Shown here piece after piece: positions 31,501-38,390 of a stretch of 64,000 nt of DNA. Location of the stretch: assembly GCF_040363165.1 (NCBI RefSeq), contig NZ_BSRG01000001.1:248001-312000 (forward strand), in the 5' to 3' direction. Made by a program: the position numbers and the translations under genes. Each line of letters opens with the position of its first letter. The first letter of the stretch is position 1. This DNA comes from Thermus sp. LT1-2-5. GTDB taxonomy: Bacteria > Deinococcota > Deinococci > Deinococcales > Thermaceae. Below the pieces are notes generated by a model. It ran no database searches and was not told the origin of the DNA. It was given only the letters and a program-made list of their open reading frames with translations.

Positions 31501-32096
31501 GCTACGGGGGGCTGGACCACGTCCTGGCCTCGGGGGCCAAGGTGAGGGTCTTGGTCCTGGACACGGAGGTCTACTCCAACACCGGGGGTCAGGCCTCCAA
31601 GGCCACGGGCCTCGGGGCGGTGGCCAAGTTCGCCATGGCGGGCAAGCCCAGCCCCAAGAAGGACCTGGCCTTCATGGCCATGAGCTACGGCCACGTGTAC
31701 GTGGCCCAGATCGCCATGGGGGCGAACGACGCCCACACCCTGCGGGCCTTCTTGGAGGCGGAGGCCCACGAGGGCCCCGCCCTCCTCATCGCTTACAGCC
31801 ATTGCATCGCCCACGGCATCGACATGGCCAAGGGCATGGACCACCAGAAGCTGGCGGAGCGCTCGGGGTACTGGCCGCTGTTCCGGTACATACCCGGGGA
31901 GGGTTTGAAGCTGGACTCCAAGCCCCCCACCTTACCCCTCCGGGATTACTTCTATGCGGAAAACCGCTACCGCCTTCTCCTCCAGACCCACCCCGAGGAG
32001 GCCGAGGCCTTCTTGAAGGCGGCGGAGGAGGCGGTGCGGGCGCGGTGGGAAAGGCTAGAGCGGCTAGCGGGCCAGACGGCCATTCCGGCGAGCTAG
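28590..32096 (+). CDS. nifJ: Pyruvate:ferredoxin (flavodoxin) oxidoreductase, single-chain
   Basis: A 1168-residue fused alpha-gamma-delta-beta enzyme that oxidises pyruvate with CoA to acetyl-CoA, CO2 and reduced ferredoxin. Domain order: N-terminal YPITPSSPMAEL (pyrimidine-binding half), the gamma region at ALGADGTVSANKNTIK, two [4Fe-4S] clusters at CVQCGKCVLVCP and CTGCSLCVEVCP, then the TPP-binding half with CAGCGETPYLRLL, GDGWAYDIGYGGLDHV and TGGQASKATGLG. ATG 28590 follows GAGGTG; GTG 28581 is an alternative. The next gene is its frequent DHOD-like partner. Confidence 0.95.
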   Translation: MRPITVDGNEAVARVAYRLSEVIAIYPITPSSPMAELSDEWAARGEPNLFGLVPKVVEMQSEGGAAGALHGALQEGALATTFTASQGLLLMIPDMYKIAGQALPGVIHVAARALATHALSIFGDHQDLYAVRSTGFGILVSDSVQAAQDLAAIAHVAALQASLPVLHAMDGFRTSHEVQKIQPLSDKELKELFPFAALDAFRRRALTPEAPVIRGTAQNPDHYFQNREAINPYYQRFPQVVKEAMDRFARVTGRRYAPYEYFGHPEAERVVVVMGSASLAVEEAVEYLLKRGEKVGMVRVRLYRPFHLEDFLAAFPKSVRRVAVLDRGKEPGAVGEPLFQEVAAAFALKGGEVPLLVGGRYGLSSKEFTPAMALGLYEALKGERPRHGFTLGIQDDVSHTSLPYPEVDFEDPASVRAVFFALGADGTVSANKNTIKIIGEETPLYAQGYFVYDSKKSGSRTISHLRFGPNPLNKPYLIRRANFVGIHQWGFLERFPMLEVAEENATVLLNSPYPKEEVWDHLPRPVQEEILRKNLKVYVVNAYELARKVGLPGRINVLMQAAFFKLSGVLPEEDAKARIKKAIEKTYGKRGRSVLEKNFQAVELGFQAVEPLPIPGRITSEKGLVSPMVGDPPPFVKEVLGPIALGLGDTLPVSAFPIDGTYPTGTARYEKRGIAEFVPTWDPEVCVQCGKCVLVCPHAVVRAKVVPEEALVGAPEGFPHRKAMWKELSGEFVLAISPDDCTGCSLCVEVCPAKDKRNPSRKALNLAPRLEVREAMNRHWDFFLALPETPRAGLKLHTVKDVQLLEPLFEFPGACAGCGETPYLRLLSQLFGDRLIVANATGCSSIYGGNLPTTPWSKNKEGRGPAWANSLFEDNAEFGLGMRLALDKKAEHAKKLLPEFRGVLGEDLVARLLAEVGPEGVAERRKDVALLRERLQGLDDPRARDLLAVADALIPHSVWIVGGDGWAYDIGYGGLDHVLASGAKVRVLVLDTEVYSNTGGQASKATGLGAVAKFAMAGKPSPKKDLAFMAMSYGHVYVAQIAMGANDAHTLRAFLEAEAHEGPALLIAYSHCIAHGIDMAKGMDHQKLAERSGYWPLFRYIPGEGLKLDSKPPTLPLRDYFYAENRYRLLLQTHPEEAEAFLKAAEEAVRARWERLERLAGQTAIPAS

Positions 32097-32105
32097 GAGG
32101 GCGGC

Positions 32106-33104
32106 ATGGACCTGAAGACCACGTATTTGGGTTTGGAACTGGAACACCCCTTGGTGGCTTCCGCTTCCCCCCTTACGGAGAAGTTGGAGGGATTTTTACG
32201 GCTGGAGGACGGGGGGGCAGCGGCCATCGTCATGCACTCCCTCTTCGAGGAGCAGGTGACCCTCGAGGAGGAGATGCTGGACCACTACCTGCACTACGGG
32301 CACGAAAGCTACGCCGAGGCCCTCACCTACTTCCCCCGGGCCCACGAGTACCGCCTGACCCCGGAGCGGCACCTGGACCTCCTCTCCCGGGCCAAGGAGC
32401 GGGTTTCCGTGCCCATCATCGCAAGCCTCAACGGCATTAGCCCTGGGGGCTGGGTGGAGTACGCCCGGCTCCTGGAGGAAGCGGGGGCGGACGCCATCGA
32501 GCTCAACCTCTACTACATCCCCACCGACCCCGCCCTCTCGGGGGCCGAGGTGGAGGAGGTGTACCTGTCCACCATCCGGGCGGTGGTGGAGGCGGTGCGG
32601 GTGCCGGTGGCGGTGAAGGTGGGCCACGCCTTCACCGCCTTCGCCCACTTCGCCAAGCGGGTGGAAGCCACGGGGGCCAAGGCCTTGGTCCTCTTTAACC
32701 GCTTTTACCAGCCGGACTTTGACTTGGAAACCCTGTCCGTGGTCCCCACCCTTTCCCTGTCCCGGCCCTACGAGGCGCTGTTGCGCCTCCACTGGATTGC
32801 CCTGCTGTACGGTCGAGTGGGCCTGGAGCTGGCCTTAACCGGGGGTGTCCACACGGGCAAGGAGGCGGTGAAGGGCCTTTTGGCCGGGGCCCAGGTGGTG
32901 ATGATGACCTCGGCCATCTTGGAAAGGGGCCCGGCCCACTTCCGCACGGTGTTGGCTGAACTGAAGGCCTTTATGGAGGAAAAGGAATACGCCAGCGTGG
33001 CGGAGATGCGGGGGGTGATGAGCTACCAGAAGGTGGCGGAGCCCGCTGCCTTGGAGCGGGCCAACTACCTCAAGGTTCTGGGTTCGTACCGGCTTCTTCC
33101 CTGA
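32106..33104 (+). CDS. Dihydroorotate dehydrogenase-like FMN protein, NifJ partner
   Basis: A 332-residue TIM-barrel flavoprotein resembling class 1 dihydroorotate dehydrogenase: PLVASASPLTEK at the N-terminus, IIASLNGISPGGW, ADAIELNLYYIP, VAVKVGHAFTAF and LTGGVHTGKEAVKGLLAGA. The catalytic Cys or Ser loop of true PyrD is not obvious. Genes of this kind directly follow nifJ in many bacteria, so an auxiliary electron-transfer role with NifJ is more likely than pyrimidine synthesis. It lies nine bases after nifJ, with a GGAGGGCGGC site. Confidence 0.82.
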   Translation: MDLKTTYLGLELEHPLVASASPLTEKLEGFLRLEDGGAAAIVMHSLFEEQVTLEEEMLDHYLHYGHESYAEALTYFPRAHEYRLTPERHLDLLSRAKERVSVPIIASLNGISPGGWVEYARLLEEAGADAIELNLYYIPTDPALSGAEVEEVYLSTIRAVVEAVRVPVAVKVGHAFTAFAHFAKRVEATGAKALVLFNRFYQPDFDLETLSVVPTLSLSRPYEALLRLHWIALLYGRVGLELALTGGVHTGKEAVKGLLAGAQVVMMTSAILERGPAHFRTVLAELKAFMEEKEYASVAEMRGVMSYQKVAEPAALERANYLKVLGSYRLLP

Positions 33105-33318
33105 GGGCGTAAAGCCCGCCTCCTAGGGCCACCACGGGGCTTCGCTCCCACCGGGCCAAGGCGGAAAGCCGAACCTTGGCGATCTTCTCCGGCTCGCGCA
33201 CCGCCTCCCAAAAACCTTCCTCTTTCAGACGCCGGCCCACCTCCGTGTAGTGCAGGGGCCGCCCCGCCTCCTTTAGAAGGGCCACCACCCGTTTGCGGAA
33301 CCGGTCCGGTCTGGGCAT
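33070..33318 (-). CDS. Stand-alone HARE-HTH domain protein
   Basis: An 82-residue basic protein matching the HARE-HTH winged-helix fold: RPLHYTEVGRRLKEEGFW followed by the C-terminal VVALGGGLYAL. The domain is known from RNA polymerase delta subunits, restriction endonucleases and ASXL proteins, where it is thought to bind DNA. It has a -10 box eight bases before its ATG, and its 3' end overlaps the DHOD-like gene by 35 bases. A role in transcription or DNA-modification sensing is possible but unproven. Confidence 0.7.
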   Translation of the reverse strand: MPRPDRFRKRVVALLKEAGRPLHYTEVGRRLKEEGFWEAVREPEKIAKVRLSALARWERSPVVALGGGLYALREEAGTNPEP

Positions 33319-33326
33319 GGGGCCTC

Positions 33327-33342
33327 AGTATACCCGTATAGT
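33327..33342. promoter_or_regulatory. Divergent -10 boxes between HARE-HTH gene and polX
   Basis: The 30-base gap carries TATACT on the minus strand (33327-33332), eight bases before the HARE-HTH ATG. TATAGT on the plus strand (33337-33342) lies six bases before the polX ATG. Both arrangements fit leaderless transcription. Confidence 0.55.
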
Positions 33343-33348
33343 GAGGGC

Positions 33349-35082
33349 ATGCGAAACCAGGAGCTTGCCCGCCTCTTTGAGGAGATCGGGCTCATGAGCG
33401 AGTTCTTGGGGGATAACCCCTTCCGGGTGCGGGCCTACCACCAGGCGGCCCGCACCCTCTACGACCTGGACACCCCCATCGAGGAGATCGCCAAAAGGGG
33501 CAAGGAGGCCCTTTTGGAGCTTCCCGGCATCGGGCCCGATCTGGCGGAGAAGATTTTGGAGTTCTTGAATACGGGAAAAATCGCCAAGCACGAGGAGCTG
33601 GCGCGAAAGGTGCCGCGGGGGGTCCTCGAGGTCATGGAAGTACCCGGGGTGGGCCCCAAGACCGCCCGTCAGCTTTACGATGAGCTCGGGATAGACTCCC
33701 TGGAAAAGCTCAAGGAGGCCCTGGAGCGGGGAGATCTCCTGAGGCTCAAGGGCTTCGGTCCCAAAAAGGCGGAACGCATCCGGGAGGGCTTGGCCCTAGC
33801 CCAGGCTGCGGGGAAGCGGCGGCCCTTGGGGGCGGTGCTCTCCCTGGCCCGAAGCCTCCTCGAGGCCCTCCGCGTCCTGCCGGGGGTGGAGCAGGCGGAG
33901 CTCTGTGGCTCGGCCCGGCGCTACAAGGACACCGTGGGCGATCTGGACTACCTGGTGGCGAGCCGCGACCCTGCCCGGGTGGTGGAGGGGTTCGTGGCCC
34001 TGCCCCAGGTGAAGGAGACCTACGCCAAGGGCAAGGAAAGGGCCACGGTCTTCCTGAAAAACGGCCTTCAGGTGGACCTGCGGGTGGTGCCCCCGGAAAG
34101 CTTCGGCGCCGGCCTCCAGTACCTCACGGGGAGCAAGGAGCATTCCATCAAGCTCCGCGCCCTGGCCCAGGAGAGGGGCCTCAAGCTTTCCGAGTACGGG
34201 GTGTTCCGGGGGGAGGTGCGCCTTGCGGGGGAGACGGAGGAGGGGGTCTATGCCGCCTTGGGCTTACCCTTTATCCCCCCGCCCCTTCGGGAGGACCACG
34301 GGGAGATCGAAGCGGCCTTGAAAGGGGAGCTTCCGCAGCTCGTGGAGCTCTCCCAGGTAAAGGGGGATCTTCAGGTCCACTCCACCTATTCCGACGGCCA
34401 AAACACCTTGGAAGAGCTGTGGGAAGCGGCCAAGGCCCTGGGGTACCAGTACCTGGGGGTCACGGACCACTCCCCGGCGGTGCGGGTGGCGGGGGGGCCT
34501 TCCCCGGAGGAGGCGCTTAGGCGGGTGGAGGCCATCCGCCGCTTCAACGAAACCCACGGCCCCCCGTACCTCCTGGCGGGGGCCGAGGTGGACATCCGGC
34601 CCGACGGCAGCCTGGACTACCCCGACTGGGTCCTGCGGGAGCTGGACCTCGTCCTCGTTTCCATCCACTCCCAGTTCAAGCTCCCCAAGCCGGAGCAGAC
34701 CAAGCGCATCCTGAGGGCTTTGGAGAACCCCTTCGTGCACGTCCTCGCCCACCCCACCGCCCGGCTCCTCGGCCGCCGCCCCCCCATCGAGGCGGACTGG
34801 GAGGCCATCTTCCACAAGGCCAAGGAAAGGGGCGTGGCGGTGGAGATCGACGGGTACTACGACCGCATGGACCTTCCCGACGACCTGGCCCGGATGGCGT
34901 ATGGGATGGGCCTTTGGGTGAGCCTCTCCACCGACGCCCACCAGACGGAGCACCTCCGCTTCATGGAGCTGGCCGTGGGCACCGCCCAAAGGGCCTGGAT
35001 CGGCCCAGAACGGGTGCTCAACACCCTTTCCTATGAGGAGCTCATCCGCTGGCTCAAAGCCCGGCGAGGGCTTTCGCCTTGA
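33349..35082 (+). CDS. polX: DNA polymerase X with PHP exonuclease domain
   Basis: A 577-residue PolX, close to the known Thermus enzyme. Residues 1-150 hold helix-hairpin-helix motifs (LPGIGPDLAEKI, VPGVGPKTARQL, LKGFGPKKAERI). The nucleotidyltransferase core has GSARRYKDTVGDLDYL, whose Asp pair binds metal, with the third Asp in LQVDLRVV. The C-terminal PHP domain (LQVHSTYSDGQNT, TDHSP, AHPTARLL) gives 3'-5' exonuclease activity. It fills short gaps in base excision repair. It converges on udgB, overlapping by 29 bases. Confidence 0.95.
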   Translation: MRNQELARLFEEIGLMSEFLGDNPFRVRAYHQAARTLYDLDTPIEEIAKRGKEALLELPGIGPDLAEKILEFLNTGKIAKHEELARKVPRGVLEVMEVPGVGPKTARQLYDELGIDSLEKLKEALERGDLLRLKGFGPKKAERIREGLALAQAAGKRRPLGAVLSLARSLLEALRVLPGVEQAELCGSARRYKDTVGDLDYLVASRDPARVVEGFVALPQVKETYAKGKERATVFLKNGLQVDLRVVPPESFGAGLQYLTGSKEHSIKLRALAQERGLKLSEYGVFRGEVRLAGETEEGVYAALGLPFIPPPLREDHGEIEAALKGELPQLVELSQVKGDLQVHSTYSDGQNTLEELWEAAKALGYQYLGVTDHSPAVRVAGGPSPEEALRRVEAIRRFNETHGPPYLLAGAEVDIRPDGSLDYPDWVLRELDLVLVSIHSQFKLPKPEQTKRILRALENPFVHVLAHPTARLLGRRPPIEADWEAIFHKAKERGVAVEIDGYYDRMDLPDDLARMAYGMGLWVSLSTDAHQTEHLRFMELAVGTAQRAWIGPERVLNTLSYEELIRWLKARRGLSP

Positions 35083-35713
35083 GGAGCACCTCCAGGAACA
35101 TCTCCCGGGTGAGCCTTCCCGTCTGGGTGTTCTGGCGGGAAACGTGGTAGCTCGCCAGGAGGTGCCGGCCCCCGGGAAGGGGGTAGTGGGCCCCGTGGCG
35201 GAAGGGGTAGCCGCTTGGCTTGAGGCCGAAGCGGCGCAAGAGGGCCTCGTGGGCGATGCCCCCCAGGGCGAGGTAGACCCGGGCCTCGGGGAGGAGGCCG
35301 AGCTCCACCTCCGTCCAGCGGGCGCAGGTGCTAAGCTCCTCCCTCGTGGGCTTGTTTTCGGGTGGGGCGCAGCGCACCGCCGCGGTGAGGTAGACGCCCA
35401 GAAGCTTTAGGTCGTCCCCGGGCTCGCTTTCGGGCTTGGTGGAAAGCCCTGCCTCGAAGAGCAAGGGGTAAAGAAAGGCCCCCGAGGCGTCCCCGGTGAA
35501 GGGGCGGCCCGTGCGGTTGGAGCCGTGGGCCCCTGGGGCGAGGCCGAAGAGGACAAGCCTCGCCTGGGGATCCCCGAAGCCGGGCACCGGGCGGGCCCAG
35601 TAGGCCTCCTGGCGGTAGGCCCGCTTTTTCCCGGCCACGCTTTCCCGCCAGGCCACAAGCCTGGGGCAGAGGCGGCAGGCGGGGAGTTCTTGGCGAAAGG
35701 TGTCCCAGTCCAT
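35054..35713 (-). CDS. Family 5 uracil-DNA glycosylase (UdgB)
   Basis: A 219-residue iron-sulfur uracil-DNA glycosylase. Cys13, Cys16, Cys115 and Cys130 match the [4Fe-4S] ligands of families 4 and 5. Motif 1, GLAPGAHGSNRTGRPF, has Ala in place of the catalytic Asp or Asn, the family 5 hallmark, and motif 3 is HVSRQNTQTGRL. It removes uracil and some other deaminated bases, important at high temperature. It lies tail to tail with polX, an apparent base-excision-repair pair. Confidence 0.93.
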   Translation of the reverse strand: MDWDTFRQELPACRLCPRLVAWRESVAGKKRAYRQEAYWARPVPGFGDPQARLVLFGLAPGAHGSNRTGRPFTGDASGAFLYPLLFEAGLSTKPESEPGDDLKLLGVYLTAAVRCAPPENKPTREELSTCARWTEVELGLLPEARVYLALGGIAHEALLRRFGLKPSGYPFRHGAHYPLPGGRHLLASYHVSRQNTQTGRLTREMFLEVLLKAKALAGL

Positions 35714-35719
35714 GGGTTG

Positions 35720-36235
35720 CTACGGGAGAAACCGCATGTGGGCCAGTTGGCTCCGCTTCCTCACCCCAAGCTTTTGGAAGACCAGGGAGAGGTGGGCCTT
35801 TACCGTTTTCACCGAGATGCCGAGCTCCCGGGCGATTTCCTCGTTGGTGAGGCCCAGGGCGGCGAGGGCCGCCACCTCCTTCTCCCGGGGTGTGAGGTGG
35901 GAGAAAGGCTCCTCCATCAAGGCGGCCACCGCCTTGCGTTCGGCCCAGACCTCGCCCTGGGCCACCGCTTCCAGGGCCTTCGCCAAGACCTCGAGGCCCT
36001 GCTCCGGATAGAGGTAGCCCCGGTACCCCTTCTTTAGGGCCTGGACCGCCTGCTCCTTCTCCCGAAGGAGGATCACCGAGGGCAAGGGGGGTGGGGCGGG
36101 GACCTCCCGGTCCGCCTCCACCAGGCCCACCTGGGCCTGGAAGGGGTGGGCCACCACCTCGAGGCCCAAGGCCCGCAGGGAGGCCTCCAGGGCTTCTTGG
36201 CATGACCTTAGGGAGAGCCGAACCCATACCTTCAT
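35720..36235 (-). CDS. LuxR-type regulator with degenerate receiver domain
   Basis: A 171-residue protein. Residues ~110-165 form a NarL/LuxR helix-turn-helix (LTPREKEVAALAALG, TNEEIARELGISVKT). Residues 1-105 have the size of a receiver domain and its late KKGYRGYLYPEQ region, but the position of the phosphorylated Asp is not occupied: the beta3 segment reads QVGLVEADREVP. Phosphorylation is therefore doubtful, and it may respond to a ligand or act constitutively. It lies six bases before udgB on the same strand. A TAGACT -10 is seen at 36248-36253. Confidence 0.8.
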   Translation of the reverse strand: MKVWVRLSLRSCQEALEASLRALGLEVVAHPFQAQVGLVEADREVPAPPPLPSVILLREKEQAVQALKKGYRGYLYPEQGLEVLAKALEAVAQGEVWAERKAVAALMEEPFSHLTPREKEVAALAALGLTNEEIARELGISVKTVKAHLSLVFQKLGVRKRSQLAHMRFLP

Positions 36236-36286
36236 GGCCTGGCTCCCAGTCTAGCCTGAAAGGCTTACGGGCGGTGTAACAGGCCT

Positions 36287-37864
36287 TTAGAGGGGGATGT
36301 TGTCGTGCTTCTTGGGCGGCCTTTCCTCCTTCTTGTTCCAGAGCATCCTGAGGTGCAGGTAGAGGAGGCGGCGGGTGTCCTTGGGGTCGATGACGTCGTC
36401 GATGTAGCCCCGGGCCGCCGCCACCCAGGGGTTGTCGAAGGCCTTGCGGTACTCCTCGATCTTCCTGCGGCGCGTTTCCTCGGGGTTGGGGGAGGACTGG
36501 ATCTCCTTACGGTAGATGATGTTGGCGGCCCCTTCCGCCCCCATCACCGCCACGGAGGCCGTGGGCCAGGCCAGGACCACGTCCGCTCCCATGTCCTTGG
36601 AGTTCATGGCCAGGTAAGCCCCGCCGTAGGCCTTGCGGACGATGAGGGTAATCTTGGGCACCGTGGCCTCGGCGTAGGCGAAGAGCATCTTGGCCCCGTG
36701 GCGGATGATGCCCCCGTGCTCCTGGGCCACCCCCGGTAGGAAGCCCGTGACGTCCACCAGGGTGAGGAGGGGGATGTTGAAGGCGTCCATGGTGCGGATG
36801 AAGCGGGCGGCCTTGTCCGAGGCGTTGATGTCCAGGGCCCCGGCCATGAAGCGGGGGTTGTTGGCGATCACCCCCACGGGGTACCCGCCGAGCCGCCCCA
36901 GGCCCACGATGAGGTTCTTGGCGAAACCGGGTTGGATTTCCAGGAACTCCCCCTCGTCCAGCAGGGTGCGGATCACCTGGTGCATGTTGTAGGGCCGCCG
37001 GGCGTCGGGGTGGACGAGGTCCAGAAGCTCGGGGGTGGGCCGGAAGGGGTCGTCCTTGGGCTCCCTGAGGGGCGGTTTTTCCCGGGCGTTTTGCGGCAGG
37101 TAAGAGAGGAGCCTTTTGATGAGGTCCAGAACCTCGCGGTCATCCTCCCCCACCAGATGGGCCACCCCGCTCTTCTCCATGTGCACCTGGGCCCCGCCCA
37201 GCTCCTCGAAGGTCACCTCCTCCCGGGTGACGCTTTTGATCACCTCGGGGCCGGTGATGAACATGTAGCTGGTGCCTCGGCTCATGAGGATGAAGTCGGT
37301 CATGGCGGGGCTGTAGACGGCGCCCCCGGCGCAGGGGCCCAGGATGGCGGAGATCTGGGGCACCACCCCGGAGTAGATGGCGTTGCGGTAGAAGACCTCC
37401 CCGTAGCCGGAGAGGCTGTCCACCCCTTCTTGGATGCGGGCCCCGGCGGAGTCGTTAAGGCCGATGATGGGGGCCCCCACCTTGGCAGCCAGGTCCATGA
37501 GGCTTGCGATTTTGCGCCCGTGCATCTTGCCCAAAGAGCCCCCTAGGACGGTGAAGTCCTGGCTGAAGACGAAGACCAGGCGCCCCCCAATGGTGCCGTA
37601 GCCCGTCACCACCCCGTCCGCCGGGGCCTCGAGGCCCTCCATGAGCCCGGTTTCCAGGTGCTCGGCGAAGGGCATGAGCTCCACAAAACTCCCGGGGTCC
37701 AGGAGGTAGCCGATCCGCTCCCGGGCGGTGAGCTTGCCCTGCTGGTGCTGCTTTTCTATGCGCTCTTGTCCCCCGCCTAAGAGCACCTTTTTGCGCCGCT
37801 CTTCAAGCTCCGCCAGGAGCTCGTCCAGGATGAGCCGGGCGTTATCCGCCATACTGGCCGTCAT
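36287..37864 (-). CDS. Acyl-CoA (propionyl/methylcrotonyl-type) carboxylase carboxyltransferase
   Basis: A 525-residue biotin-dependent carboxyltransferase of the PccB/MmdA type, moving CO2 from carboxybiotin to an acyl-CoA. It has the oxyanion-hole and CoA-site glycine pairs: LNDSAGARIQEGVDSLSGY, GPCAGGAVYSPAMTDF and, in the second half, DVTGFLPGVAQEHGG and KAYGGAYLAMNS. Propionyl-CoA is the most common substrate for this subtype. The biotin carboxylase subunit is not in the window. Two starts, ATG 37864 and ATG 37852, are possible. Confidence 0.9.
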   Translation of the reverse strand: MTASMADNARLILDELLAELEERRKKVLLGGGQERIEKQHQQGKLTARERIGYLLDPGSFVELMPFAEHLETGLMEGLEAPADGVVTGYGTIGGRLVFVFSQDFTVLGGSLGKMHGRKIASLMDLAAKVGAPIIGLNDSAGARIQEGVDSLSGYGEVFYRNAIYSGVVPQISAILGPCAGGAVYSPAMTDFILMSRGTSYMFITGPEVIKSVTREEVTFEELGGAQVHMEKSGVAHLVGEDDREVLDLIKRLLSYLPQNAREKPPLREPKDDPFRPTPELLDLVHPDARRPYNMHQVIRTLLDEGEFLEIQPGFAKNLIVGLGRLGGYPVGVIANNPRFMAGALDINASDKAARFIRTMDAFNIPLLTLVDVTGFLPGVAQEHGGIIRHGAKMLFAYAEATVPKITLIVRKAYGGAYLAMNSKDMGADVVLAWPTASVAVMGAEGAANIIYRKEIQSSPNPEETRRRKIEEYRKAFDNPWVAAARGYIDDVIDPKDTRRLLYLHLRMLWNKKEERPPKKHDNIPL

Positions 37865-37922
37865 GATACAATAAGAAACCGGGCAGGCTTCCAGGAAAGG
37901 CTGCCTGGGAAGGAGGTGAAGC

Positions 37923-38348
37923 GTGCGAAAGTGGCTTTGGTATCTCCTAGTGCTCCTCCTCGCAGGGCTTTTGGCCTGGGGAGGGTATGCGGTGTACGCC
38001 GGCTATCAGGACCTAAAGGCCAAGGTGGCAGCCCTGGAAGCCCGGGTAACCGCCCAGGAAGAGGCCGTCAAGGGGCTTGCCGAGCGGGTGGGGAAGCTGG
38101 AGGAAGAGGTTTTCAAGACCCCCGCGGCGCCCCTTTCCCTCCCGGAGGTGCCGGGAGGGGCTAGCGCCCCCCTCTGGCCCTACGCCGTGGGGGTGGCGGT
38201 GGCGGTAGTGCTGTTTTACCTCCTTCTGCGGCTCTTGCGGGGGCAGGAGGCGCCCAAGCCTTCCGCGTCCACGCCAACCCCTGAGGACCTCGAGGCCTCC
38301 CGCATGACCGAGGAGGGGGGACCTCCACCGCCGTCAGAGCGGGGTTAA
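37923..38348 (+). CDS. Bitopic membrane protein with short coiled coil
   Basis: A 141-residue protein of unrecognised family. Residues 4-25 form a membrane segment (WLWYLLVLLLAGLLAWGGY). Residues ~30-67 form an amphipathic coiled coil with regular a/d positions (VAALEARVTAQEEAVKGLAERV is interrupted by no proline). A second membrane segment lies at ~85-105, and the tail is Pro/Glu/Ser-rich. The GTG start follows a strong AAGGAGGTGA. It is divergent from the carboxyltransferase and ends in a terminator. Function unknown; it may be an envelope scaffold. Confidence 0.7.
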   Translation: MRKWLWYLLVLLLAGLLAWGGYAVYAGYQDLKAKVAALEARVTAQEEAVKGLAERVGKLEEEVFKTPAAPLSLPEVPGGASAPLWPYAVGVAVAVVLFYLLLRLLRGQEAPKPSASTPTPEDLEASRMTEEGGPPPPSERG

Positions 38349-38352
38349 AAGA

Positions 38353-38380
38353 AACCCGCCGGGGATCACCCCGGCGGGTT
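38353..38380. terminator. Bidirectional terminator between the coiled-coil gene and etfA
   Basis: A perfect 12-base-pair stem AACCCGCCGGGG / CCCCGGCGGGTT with an ATCA loop lies between two converging genes. On the minus strand it is followed by TTTCTTTTAA, a good release tract for the etf operon. On the plus strand the T run is weak. Confidence 0.85.
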
Positions 38381-38390
38381 GGCCTTTCCC

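Noticed and set aside
32106-33104. DHOD-like gene as the pyrimidine-pathway pyrD
   Set aside because: The catalytic loop of dihydroorotate dehydrogenase is not evident, and the gene is tied to nifJ with no pyr genes nearby.
37879-37912. Imperfect repeat CAGGC...GCCTG upstream of the coiled-coil gene
   Set aside because: The arms are only five bases with a long interior, with no positional link to a promoter element.
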